Assembly (NCBI GenBank): GCA_033060915.1 | Contig: CM065378.1 | Span: forward strand, 11,915,001-11,979,000 | Source of the DNA: Euryodendron excelsum | Taxonomy: Eukaryota > Streptophyta > Magnoliopsida > Ericales > Pentaphylacaceae | DNA: 64,000 nucleotides | Direction of reading: 5' to 3' | Shown here: piece by piece, positions 12,537 to 23,818 of the stretch | Layout: each line of letters opens with the position of its first letter | Numbering within the stretch: position 1 is the first letter of the stretch | The notes under the pieces: model-generated | Database searches by the model: none | Told to the model about the DNA's origin: nothing | Seen by the model: only the letters and a program-made list of their open reading frames with translations | Made by a program: the position numbers and the translations under genes

Positions 12537-15500
12537 ATGGAATTCCAATTGGGTTTGATTGAACAATCGTTCAATGTTCGATACTCACTTTGGGTTCGAG
12601 AAGCTCTCGATGAATTGCCTGATAGTTTCACTGTAACTGACCCCTGCATTTCAGGGCACCCAATTGTATTTGCTTCTCGCGGATTCTTGAAAATGTCAGG
12701 TTATCCGAAGGACGATGTAATTGGGAAGAATGGGAGAATATTTCAAGGACCCAAGACTAACCGGAGATCGGTAATGGAGATTCGAGAGGCAATAAGAGAA
12801 GAGAGGGCTGTACAAATCAGTTTATTGAATTATCGAAAAGATGGGACACCATTTTGGATGTTATTTCATATGTGTCCTGTGTTCAGTAAAGAGGATGGGA
12901 GAGTTATTCATTTTGTTGGTGTTCAGGTGCCAATTCTGCGGAAACAGAGGCGGTCGGGAAGTGGGTTTGGAAGGAATGGGGTTCTCTGGTGTGAAGATGG
13001 CTCGGGGTTTTGCGAGACGGTTCTGGGGTCTTGCAGGAGGGAGGTGTGCTTCAATTCTGTTGCGGAATTGGGTCGTCCGTTGGCTATGGATTCAGATGAC
13101 AGAGGTTTGTTTTTTTGTTTCAAATTGTGATGTACAAAGCATGACCTCTTTTGATTGAAATTCATTTAGATTGAACTTAGTTATTCATATTTCTGATGAG
13201 ATTATACCATTCTCAGAGTCATTGCTAACCGGTATGCATGGTAGCTTATACTTTTCAATCTCTCTCTCACTGGTTCCTTTGTGTTTCTTGTGGTTGCTTA
13301 TGAGGGTTGTTTTCTCTTGAGGATTGCAATTTCATACAATTTCTTTGTGTGCTTTTTGACTTTACTAACTGTGCTAAGTTATTGCATTCACTTTACCAAT
13401 TATGTTGCATAAATTTTTTAGTTTTATTTCCTGTAGTCTCAGTTCTAGGTCAGCTAAGGTTCTTATGAACTGAATTTCTACATACAGAGTTAGACATCTA
13501 TGAGCCCTGCAAGGCAAGTGATCTAGAAAAGCGGAAAGCTGCAACTGCCATTAACAACATCTTGTCTGTGCTAACTCACTATAGCGAGCCAACGGGCAGA
13601 CTAGTGTGCGGGAAGAGATGCTGCTTAGCTGGGATGGGCCTTCTTGGTTCATCATTAATTATATCTCTTGGTAGAATCAAACAAAGCTTTGTATTGTGAG
13701 TTGTTGCAAATTTCCTAGTTTTTCTTGTATTACCTTGGATATTATTCAGTTTTACTGAGGTTGTCAATTTTTATGCTTTGTGTTTGGGCAACATGTGTAT
13801 GTTGCCTTGCAGAACTGATCCACACTTACCTGACATGCCCATTGTGTATGCGAGTGATGCCTTCTTAAAACTGACAGGTACTCAAGTCGTATACCAAGTT
13901 TATGCTGCTATTACCTATTTGATTCATCTCATTGTGACATTTCCTAGGTTAAGATGAGGACATAATCCAGTTTCTATATTCATGGAACTAGCTGACTAAT
14001 GAACTTATTGATCCTAATGAAAGTTATTTTTTTAAATAGGATATGCTAGACATGAAGTTTTGGGTCGCAATTGTATATTTTTAAGTGGGTTAGATACCGA
14101 TTTATCAACCATATTCCAGGTGACTATTCTCCATTTTAGCTGTTTTTTTTTCATTGGCTTTGATCAGTGAAGTCCACAATTCCCTTAGCCTTGTGGTAAC
14201 TTTGCAACTATTGAGTGGGTAATGTGGATTTTGTTTCTATCGTATGACAAAGCAAAAGGTGGTAAGGGGATTGTACTAAGTTTCCAGAGGGCTAATTGTC
14301 ATGCAGATAGAGGAAAGCATTCGAACTGAGCAAGCATGCACAGTACGTATCTTAAATTACAGGTTGATACTTACCTATGCTTCCAATTATGTTGCAAAGG
14401 ATCTGCATATTACTATCTGGAATTAAACCACATTTTTTTTTGGGATGTTTTGCTCTCAGGAAGGACAAAAGTTCTTCTTGGAACTTACTTCACATTTCAC
14501 CCGTTCGGAATGCTTCTGGCAAGGTGAGATTGGTTACATATTAAATAACTCTCATTACTTACTCCTCATATCGTGCACCTGGATTTTTGTTTCCACTTAT
14601 TTATGTCTGCAAAATGGGATGGTTGTTCAATCTTCTCGTCGTCAACTTTTTCTTCCTTCTACTTCGTTAAGAACTAGGGATGATGGATAATAAATGTCAT
14701 TTGTTTTAAAAAGTACAGACACGGACACACCGACACGGCAATTCTCAAAAAATGCCGGACATGAAACGGCTGGGACACGGCAAAAATATACATTCTATAT
14801 ATTCTATGTATTTTTTTATATCATAAATAGGAATATTTTACTCAAAAATAATAAAAAAATTACAAGATAATACTAATTATAATTAGAAACCATGTATTCC
14901 ATAATTTAAAATCAAATTAGGTGTAAATCCACATTACTTTTATTTTACAATTGAATCCTAAATTATTTTTTTTCAAGCTTACAACGGGTTTCCCGTGTGT
15001 TTAATTGATGAACACATGTGACTTTCAAGTGTCCGAAGCGTGTTAGGTTCTAATAAAATTTAAAAATAATGGGACACATTTGAATGCATGTTTGACACGT
15101 GTCGGAAGAGTATCTAATGAGTGTCGTGTCCGATAAGATGTTCGACACGGACACTGCACCTTCTTAGAAGTGTCTGTGCTTCTTAGCATTTGATGTAGCA
15201 ATTGTCACAGAAGAACTTTATCTAATGAGGTTAAGATCCCCCTTCCCAGTCAAAAAGAAAAAAAAAACGTTGAGTAAAATTTTTGGTCATAGACTAAGAA
15301 GTATGGACACGGACATGAGTGTCGGACACGCCGACACGGCAATTTTTAAAAAATGCAGGACACGACATGACAAAGACACGGCAAAATAATATATTTTTTT
15401 ATATGTCATATATATAAATATTTTACAAAGAAAATGAAAAATATACAAGATAATACCAATTAAAATAAACAAAATAATACATTTCATTGCTTAATCCGCA

Positions 15501-18500
15501 ACAAATCATTTACAATTAGTTAATTACATTCCATTAAAAATGATAAAGTAAACAAACACATTAACAACAAAAAGGTTATTCCATCAATTCATAATACTAT
15601 AAAGTCATAAACTACCGAAAACATTAAAATATCATTACACTTCATCAACTATCCATCATCATCTAATATAAAAACTATAAAAAACACTCAAAACAAATTA
15701 ACCACCAATATAATTAGCATACTTATTTTTTTTTTTTTCTTCTTTGATCCCACAATTAGTTTTAAAATTTATAGTTGAGTCCCACGATGTCCCTAAAGTG
15801 TCCAAAATAGGACACGTGTGTCCAAGCTGTGTATAAGGAGTGTCCGATGTATAAATAAATAAATAAATAATTAGACACGTAAAACGAAGTGTCTGACACG
15901 TGTCCGCAAGTGTTCGACGAGTGTCGGTGTTAGATGAGTGCACGGCTCCTCCAACAGAATGTCCGTGCTTCCTAGATCATAGATGTTGGTAAAAGTGGAT
16001 ATCTATTACCAATTTATCATAGACCAGAAATTTTAGTTGGGACTTGTTGTTGAAGTACATGTGGAGTGTCCGACATGGGTACGGCTCCTCCAACGGAGTG
16101 TTCGTTTTTTTTATGAAGTCTAAGAAAAGCCATGTAAACATGACAATTCTTTCTTGTGCATGCACTTTGGCATTTGATTAAACTGGTGCAATATGGTCAA
16201 CGATGTTGGATGTGTTGTGTGCCTGGTATTGGTGTCACCTAAGATGGTAGTACAGCTGGATGCTTATTTTATCTTCCTTTTCTGTTTTGTTTTCAATTTA
16301 CATCCTTCTGTCTAGTTATATTTTATATATGTATATATGTAATTATTTGGGTTAAATATGTTTCCCAGTATAATCCATGTCAATGAATTTAAGAAGCTTT
16401 TATCTTGGCTATCTTGCTTCTAGTAAGTTGATTTGTATGAGAGATTTGATGTGTTAGAAGGAGCTGAAAATTGGAAATCGCATCAAGGTGATTGAGCTAA
16501 GTGCCTCTGTGTTAAGACAACCCAGGCATATATATTCCCTAAGATTTTAGGTGCTTCAGCTAAGGTTGAAATCATGGATGGTTTCTATGAAATCTTTGTT
16601 AGTGCAAAGAAGTACAATGACAGAAGTCATCTTTAGTTCTAAATGGAGGGAAAGAGGCTTTTCTGATTCCTTCATTGCCTTGTCACATTTCTGAGGCAGT
16701 AACATAAACATTGCCTTTAATTTCTCCTATGAGGAAAAGGCATTCAAAAAATCCTAACCCATTACACATGCGCACAGATAGAGAGGTGACATTGCAATGC
16801 TAGATAGCCTGAAAGAAATCAAAGCACTGTTAAAAGACAAAAGTGTGTCTGTGGACTGTGGAGGTATTGCACAATCTCTACCCTGGCCACAAGCTTGAAA
16901 CCCTGCACCAAAGTTAACCAAAGTTAAAAGGTGTTCCTTAGATGTGCTGGTGCACATGCGTGCCTGCGAGGGCAAGAGCTTCATAAGTTGGATGCCTTAG
17001 TCCGTGAGGCAAAAGCCTTAAATATTGTTAACTATGAGGTTAAGCCTCACAATGCAAAAGAGTCCTAAAAGGCTTATGCTTCACATCTGGGACTGAAAAT
17101 TTGTCAAACCTTTAAGGGCCGTTTTGGTAACTTGACCTATGAGGTTTGCTTCTCATGCGTACAACCTATGTTACATGGACTAGGGTACGGGTGTTGGATG
17201 CATATAAGTGTCTCAATATCGGATTTGTCTAATTCCCTTATCCAAGGTCACGAGACATGGCAAAATAATTATATCTATACCCATGTCGTTACCCCAAGTG
17301 TTGAGTGTTCGACACGGGTACTTCATGCATTTTGGAAGAGTCTAGGTAATATCACCGGCTTATATGTTAAATTGGACTTTCTACAAAGAACCAACTACAG
17401 GTTAACAAAGTAGTAATGGAGACGGAAGTTTGTGCAAATTGTTATATATAAATTCATTTGTCATTTGTTATTTTTTCATATCTGTCAATGTAGCCCAACG
17501 GGAGATGTCTTGCCACCATACTAAAATAAGAAGAGTAACGTCTTGAAGCAAGTACTCCTTCTAAACACTCTTTGTCAACATCCCTTTGTGCTACTCCTTC
17601 ATGTTGCTGGTTATGCTTATTTCAAGTCTTATGCTTCATGTTCTTTCCCATAGTCCATGTTGACACCCTCATTTCAGCTAAAATTAATTATCTAAAACTG
17701 TGATGCCCATCGGACCGGCATCTATTTAGTGCTGAGTCATTCACAAGGAATTGTGTAACATTGGATGGAGTTTTGCTTTGGTCTGCAGACCGTCTTTCTT
17801 CTTTATGCTCTCTACTAGTATAGAAAAATCTTCTTCATGTATATAACTTCTCTGTGATATGAATTTAGAAATCATTGAAGCATCTACCTGTTTCCTGTCA
17901 TTATTTGACTGGTAGTGGTGAAGAGTGACTTCTGTATCATTTCTGTATGAACTGAAAAGTTACTGGAGGACTTCCATGACTTAAAGAAAAAATGACTATT
18001 GTGGTCCAGACTTCTATATTGTGAAAATCTGTTTATGCTCCATTAGTAAAATCTACTGACCAAAAATTTCCCTTCCTATCATATACCTCTTCATCTCCAT
18101 ATAATCATCAATTCCTTTTTCCAATTGCCAACCCAAAGTTGTATAATTGTTGAAAAGTAGGAACCATGGGAGGAGTTATGGAGTTCCGCTTACCATCAAT
18201 GGTAAATCACTCAAAAGAGAACCTCTGTAGTTACTGTAGGTAACTAACCTTATACTCACTATACATATAGGGCAAAAGCTTTGGTTTCCAAGAGAATGAT
18301 TGGCAGAGTTTAGCGAGGTCACTCCATGTACTTCCAGATTTTGCTTATAAATGTGCAAGAAAAAATTATAGTTGCCTGGGATGTCTGAAAGCTGCATTGA
18401 GCTGTCCATTCTGAAAGCTTTCTTCCCCCCCACCCCCCCAACCCCAAAATTCTTTGGCTCCAAATGCTCCATTTGGAACCTGTCTTGTTCCAAGATTCCA

Positions 18501-18913
18501 ATATTTCTTCTTGTTTTCTCTGATTTCCTAACAACCAAAATGGAGTGATGACATATAGCAATTATATTTAACCTAATAAGACCACATGATGTGTACATTA
18601 TCCAAGAATCCCATGTAATTTTGGTTGATATTGAGCTCTTATTTGTTGACCATATATTTCAATTTTCTTCCTTTTTGGCATTCCGTTACACAACCAAAAG
18701 AACTGCTGCTATACCTCACGTAGCTTTTTCCTTGGCTTTTATTGTGTCTGTATCATGCAGATAGCTTATTATGTGGGTGTTCAGATAGATGAAAGTTGTA
18801 AGAATCAGGATAAACATGGGCTGAGGCCTGAGATGAAGCAACTCAGTGCTGTGGGTGCAGTGAAGGTTGCAGTAAGGAGTTTGTCGATGGCCACTGGTAC
18901 CTCCAAGTCATAG
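12537..18913 (+). CDS. PLP: PAS/LOV protein (PLP / twin-LOV type), putative blue-light receptor
   Basis: Seven coding exons in phase: 12537-13104, 13488-13695, 13813-13877, 14040-14119, 14307-14362, 14460-14523, 18761-18913; 397 aa, near the ~399 aa of Arabidopsis At2g02710. The N-terminal PAS domain (about residues 20-140) has GKNGRIFQGP where a LOV domain has GRNCRFLQG, so Gly66 replaces the flavin-reactive cysteine. The C-terminal LOV domain (about 250-365) keeps it as Cys292 in VLGRNCIFLSG, followed by RILNYRKDKSSSWNLLHISP. In plants PLP binds flavin through the C-terminal LOV and interacts with partner proteins in light signalling (family knowledge). There is no kinase or F-box domain. 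The final 51-codon exon is separated by a 4.2 kb intron filled with MITEs. The start is the first ATG after an in-frame leader. Identification is firm. Confidence 0.94.
14706..15186. mobile_element. hAT-like MITE in PLP intron 6, copy 1
   Basis: 481 bp. The left end TTAAAAAGTACAGACAC and the right end (reverse complement CTAAGAAGCACAGACAC) form a terminal inverted repeat. It is flanked by CATTTGTT (14698-14705) and CATTTGAT (15187-15194), an 8-bp target duplication with one mismatch, as expected for hAT transposition. There is no coding capacity. The interior carries ACACGGCAA and GTGTCCGA-type motifs shared with the next element. Confidence 0.85.
15294..15975. mobile_element. hAT-like MITE in PLP intron 6, copy 2 (best full-length copy)
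   Basis: 682 bp. The left end CTAAGAAGTATGGACAC pairs with the right end (reverse complement CTAGGAAGCACGGACAT). The flanks GTCATAGA (15286-15293) and ATCATAGA (15976-15983) are an 8-bp direct repeat with one mismatch. The right half is dense in GTGTCCGACAC-like palindromic motifs. The copy is non-autonomous: no transposase-like reading frame is present. Related pieces lie at 60-322, 5736-6150, 14706-15186 and 16055-16105. Confidence 0.88.
16055..16105. mobile_element. Fragment of the same hAT-like MITE family
   Basis: Contains GTGTCCGACATGGGTACGGC, then CTCCTCCAACGGAGTGTTCG, which match the right end of the element ending at 15975 (CGGCTCCTCCAACAGAATGT). Both termini are lost. It lies about 80 bp beyond copy 2 in the same intron. 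Confidence 0.65.
17170..17350. mobile_element. Small TIR element (MITE) in PLP intron 6
   Basis: The left end GTTACATGGACTAGGGTACG and the right end (reverse complement ATTACCTAGACTCTTCC) form an imperfect terminal inverted repeat. The interior has GTGTTCGACACGGGTAC and GGGTGTTGGATG motifs, giving it a family resemblance to, but not identity with, the neighbouring hAT-like copies. No clear target duplication was seen. Confidence 0.5.
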
Positions 18914-20020
18914 GGATAACTTCTTGTATATTCTTTGGTGCCGATGACAGGTTTTCCTACTACTGTAGTTAATATTGCAAGCACTGATGTTCTATGTTTC
19001 CTTTGTAGTTACAACTAGAAGTAGGTTAGAGGCTGAACTTAGAGAAACAGATTGTTAAATAGCCGAGTGCTTGTAGATAAAAGTAAAAATGTTTGAATTT
19101 ATAGAGCTGAAACTGGCTCATGTATTAATAATTTAATGATTAAATTGATGATTGTGCCATAATTGAGATGCTTCTGTTCTTGTTTTTGCTTGACCTGAAC
19201 AGAGTAAATGATTGTGATGATTAATATGGTATGTATATGTATCACTTAATCACGTGTTAATTTGATACACAAACATTCTGTAGAGTCTAAGATGGATATG
19301 AAGTTACTTGATTCGACCTAGAAATAGCCCCATTTTTGGTTGCTTTGTTTGTGTTGAACATCCTATCCCCACTGAGCTGGTTAATCTTCTGCATAGTCAT
19401 GGCAAACATTCAATTCCCTGCACTTGACAAATTCAAAGAACCACCATTCCCCCTGATCTGTTTGGAGGTGGCACCATGGTTTTGTAAAAATTGGCTGAAT
19501 TCTGAAATGTTGTTGGATTGGGCCCACTAAATAACTTTTGAGAGCTTTTTGTCACTCCTCCCCCCTCGCTCTACCCGACCCCTCTGTGTCTTGGGTTTCC
19601 AGTGGTTCTTCTCAGTTCTTTGTTTTGCATAAAAAATAGAAAGTAGATTAGTGAACAAGGATTTGAGGAGACAAAATTTCATAGTCTATGCTACTTGTCC
19701 AAGCAAGAATTTGTTGTGCTAGATCAAGGTTCACAGAAAAGGTTGCTTTTTTTTTTTTCCCTTTTTGGGAACAGAATGCATTCTAGATCTATGAGCACAA
19801 ACAATTTGATATCCATTCTATTACAAGAGAAGTAATTACTACAAAAAAATAAGGTCTGTGAACATGTGCTATCTTCTCTTGCTGGTTGGTAATGATGAAA
19901 AGATGGAGCAAATTTTTGGCACATATTTACAATGAATAGGGTCGCCTGGCAATGGCATGTATGATTGGCATTGAAGATGGTATTAGCAGGCAGTTTGATC
20001 TAGCATCCAAACTGCTTATT
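18914..20020. other. Intergenic region between the convergent PLP and NPF genes
   Basis: The two genes end tail-to-tail here, so the region holds both 3' UTRs. No conserved reading frame, tRNA or transposon terminus was recognised. Confidence 0.5.
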
Positions 20021-23000
20021 TTACTTGTTGGCACTTCTTGATCTATACTTGTATTGATTTGCCCAGAACAGGTAGTGCAAGAAATTCAATCCGCTCAGCA
20101 CGCACATCAGCCAGTAGAACCGATCCAGGTGAAAGTGATTCAAGTTGTTACCGGAGAGCCATGGTTTGTGCTTGGAGATGCCTGTGACACTGTTGACAAC
20201 GGATACAATCACGGTGCTGAGGTAGTACCCCACGGCCAGAGATGCCCAGGAGAGAGATGTAGCCAGAGATCTCATGCTAGTGGGCGCCTCGGTGAAGAAG
20301 AATTCCAACAGTCCAGCCAAGGTGAAAAGATCAGCTGACCCCAGGAACAGGTACTGAAAAGCAATCCAGAAAAATGTGATGGGTAATGGATTAGGTGAGT
20401 TGAGGAGTCCTGAGTCAGAAGCGACTCTCTTTCGTTTTATTTCAACAAGAGCTGCCACTGCCATGGCTATAACGGATAGTACCAGACCAATTCCTATTCT
20501 CTGCAGATGAGTGATGCCCGTTTCAGATTTGGTCACTTTGCGAGCAAATGGGATAATGAAATGGTCATAGACCGGTGCAAGAATCATGATGAAGAGCACA
20601 GGGAAAATGGGAAGGGAAGCTGGTGGGACTTTTAAGGATCCGAGCTTTGTGTCCATGGTGGCTGCTTGTTGGACTGAAAATGTGGAGAGCTGAGCTAGGC
20701 AGCAGTTAAGCATGAATGTGCAAGCGAATATTGGGAGAATTTTCAGCACAATCTTGACTTCTTCCACTTGCAGTACTGAGCAATCTAGCATTCTATGGAC
20801 TGGCTTGTTCAGCACTGCTCTGTTCAGGAATTTGAGGCTTTTTGTTGGGGTTTCAATGGGTTCTATGGCTTTGGTGTTCTCTTCTTCTTCTTCATCCTTG
20901 CTGATTGGGGTTGGAGGAGAAGGGCTTGTGGCCATGCTTGCGATTGCATTGCTAGAACTTCTGCTCGGGCAAGAGTTTAACATGGCTGCTAGCAGAACCT
21001 GTTGAATTTCACAGAAAACTTGTATCAACTGCTTACTCAGAAGGCTGAAGCTACAAATTGTTGCAGAAATTGGCAAGAAAAAATTTGTTCCATTGATTGT
21101 TGGTACCTTGCATATAGTTGTAAGTGGACTTCCAGAAGGTATCTTGTTCCTGTAGAAAGCCGAGCCGGCAAGAAAAATGGGGATTGATAAAAGTATCACC
21201 AATGTAGAGATGCCGAAACCCCATTCCCATCCCTTGTTGTCCTCAATCCATACCACGAATGTCACTGCAATTAGGCAACCACACGACAGACAGAAGACGA
21301 AGTAGTTGAAGAAAGTTGATCTCTGTTTCCTTCCCTGAAGGGTGCTCTCATCGAACTGCTCAGCTCCATGTGCCGGGAGTGATCCTTTTATACCTCCAAC
21401 GCCAAGTGCCACCATGTATAAGCCTATGAATAGCATTGCAGCTTTGCCGCCACTGACTTCCCCGCATGAGATGTTGGAGGTGTCTGGAGCGCACGCCGGT
21501 GGCTTTAGAGAAGGTGAGTGAGCTTGCACTGTGAGTATGATCAAGCCCTGTTCCAACAACCAAAATTGGTTAGAAGGGCATTGCTTTGGCTGGGCTTTTG
21601 AAGTGATATACGGCCTGCTCAAAGCCATCGTTCAGTCTTTTGTCTTTTTGGAGCACCACATCATCTTTTTTCCTCTCATAATACAATAGTTTCTGGGTGT
21701 CTCAACTAGCATAGAACCCGTTGTGTTGTCGAAAGGAATAGAAGAGATGACGTGTTGTTCTAAGAGGATTCCAAAAAGTTTTTCTGTTGGCTTTAATCCC
21801 AAATATTTTCTTTCCTTAGGGGATTCCAATGGGTTTCGTAGTCCTCAAAATTTATATCCAAACCAAAAGAGTGAAAGCTTCTCGATTCATTAAGGGACAG
21901 GCTTGGTGATCCTTCAACCAGTTTTTTTTTCTTGTTTGGGCCTTCTTATTGAATTGCTAGCTAGGGTAGAAAGCAACACATCAAATGGCTATAATACTCC
22001 GATCAGGTTAAGCCATCTTCAATGGACAAAAAAATTTGGGTCCCTTTCTCCACAGGTGGATTGCCATCTCAACTGTTTGTATTGGCGAGACAAGGACTTC
22101 ACATATGTATATAGCCAACCATGAAATGTCACTATACTATTGGAAACTGTTACCATTGTGGCTCAAATACTTAGGTACATATATGTACATATATGTATAA
22201 TATATAGATGGGTTGAGTTTGTTTTATCCGGTGGTGTGGATGAGGCCCAGCACCCATCACCTCTGGTTTTGCCATTGGCGCCACCACTCCACCACCCAGT
22301 CCCCGACAGAGACGTTACACAACTTGAGCTGTGACGCTGAGGCTGTGGAAGTTGCCTGCTGAGTACTACATGGTACAACTGGGCATGGGACATCTGGCAT
22401 GGTGGCGAATGGTGATACACGATTGGTTGACATTTGAGGTCACAATAACAGAGTTAAATGCTAACAAACAAAAAATAGATATGTCAGGTTTTCAACTGAA
22501 ACTTGGGACAACGAAAGGTTTTGTCGGTTGGGGGCCTGATATTGGGTTGCGAACGGTAAGTAGATGATGTGTTAAGAACCAGTAGACCCCACCAATAGAT
22601 GTATATCTATAATCCATAATCTATAATCATTACAATGGACAAATAAGATGATTTTTTTAACACTTGGGTCATTATAATTTTTCCAAATAGTTAAAAAAAT
22701 TCAACCAATGGAACAAATTTTACAAACTCAAGAAAGAAGTTTGTCCATTTTGTAATGGATTATTCTATTTTTCACCACTTACTGCGTCAATTTTCTAGTC
22801 AAAAGACTAATTATTCTGCAAGTGGTACTTAGACATGTAGATGATACAACAGTTTTTGTACTGATTCCACTTCATTTACTATTCATGCAAGTATTGCAGG
22901 GTAGCCTTCCCCAAAAGTAAAAGTGGGTAAATGAAATAAATGGCAATGCATCAAACTTGATATTCTTTTAGCGAAAATATTATTCTCCTAGAAAAATTAT

Positions 23001-23818
23001 AAAATTCTATGAGAATAATGTTACAGTTACGAGTATTTTATTGTATAAAGTGAAAGGTTCATATTTAACGATATTTTTTAAAAAAAATTATATATAAATT
23101 TTCTATATTTATAGGGCTTGCCCTTATCTAGATATCAGCATGTAATGACCATATTAGTGGACTTATATATAAGTTGAAACTGAAACTAAGAGACAAAAGA
23201 AAGATGGAAAACTGTAATTACCAGAAACTCAACCACTGCACTTATCAGGTAGATAAGATAAGTAGTGAAGAAAGCATCCGATAAGAAACCGCCGAGGAGG
23301 GCTAGAAGGAAGGCAGTCCCCATGAAATTTGTGACAGAATTGGCCGATTTGGAAGGCGAAAAATGCATGTATTCCGACATGTATAGCACCAAGTTGCTTG
23401 CATTTGCCAGATAGGCCAAGTTCTCTAATATCTCAACCACTACACCAACAAGATTTACATTAAAATCTTTAGTCAAGTCCAAATGAACATGGACCATGAA
23501 AATCCTAGGTAGAATGACGAAACATGATTCAGTAAAGTAAGAAATATCTAGATTTTTAGAGAGTTCATGTGCAAAGAAGAGGTGGGTATTGAAGTATTTC
23601 ACCTACCCAAAACGAAGGAGGCGGCAAGCATTCCGCCATGGCGGCCTCTCTTTGCCGGTCTATTCCTCCAATCCACATAGCCTTCCCACGTATTCAGCTG
23701 CTGTTCTACTTCCTGCAGCAAATAGCCAAGCGGAGTCACAGAGAGAGAGAGAGAGAGATAGAGAGAGAGAACAAGAAAAAACACATAGAAAAGAAGAGGA
23801 GGAAGAGGTACCCACCAT
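20021..23818 (-). CDS. NPF4.6: NRT1/PTR family transporter, NPF4.6 (NRT1.2/AIT1)-like
   Basis: Five coding exons on the minus strand: 23818-23816 (start ATG alone), 23712-23607, 23439-23222, 21547-21107, 20998-20021; 581 aa against ~585 for Arabidopsis NPF4.6. NPF4.6 imports nitrate at low affinity and also abscisic acid at the plasma membrane. The N-terminus reads EVEQQLNTWEGYVDWRN, then RHGGMLAASFVLVVEILENL; later come GGIKGSLPAHGAEQFDE, RKQRSTFFNYFVF and LFLGSADLFTLAGLLEFFFT, all NPF hallmarks, with about 12 hydrophobic segments and an acidic central loop (DEEEEENTK). The usual ExxE[R/K] proton motif of helix 1 reads EILEN, as I recall for NPF4 members. An in-frame TAG lies nine codons above the ATG, so no longer N-terminus is possible from that exon. 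The 108-bp intron 21106-20999 has no stop codon. Subfamily is firm; the exact orthologue is probable. Confidence 0.92.
20999..21106 (-). other. Stop-free 108-bp intron (exitron-like) in the NPF4 gene
   Basis: GTACCAACAA at the donor and TTCAACAG at the acceptor bound a 108-bp intron, exactly 36 codons, with no in-frame stop. Removal joins TTICK to VLLAAM, matching the family. Retention would insert 36 residues in the loop between helices 6 and 7 with the frame unchanged. Confidence 0.8.

Noticed and set aside
12841..13158. 105-codon frame overlapping PLP exon 1
   Set aside because: An alternative frame over a conserved PAS-coding exon; it is a shadow of PLP.
18176..18598. 140-codon minus-strand frame inside PLP intron 6
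   Set aside because: Lies in the 4.2 kb intron, has low-complexity GGVGGKK text from a poly-C tract and no family match.
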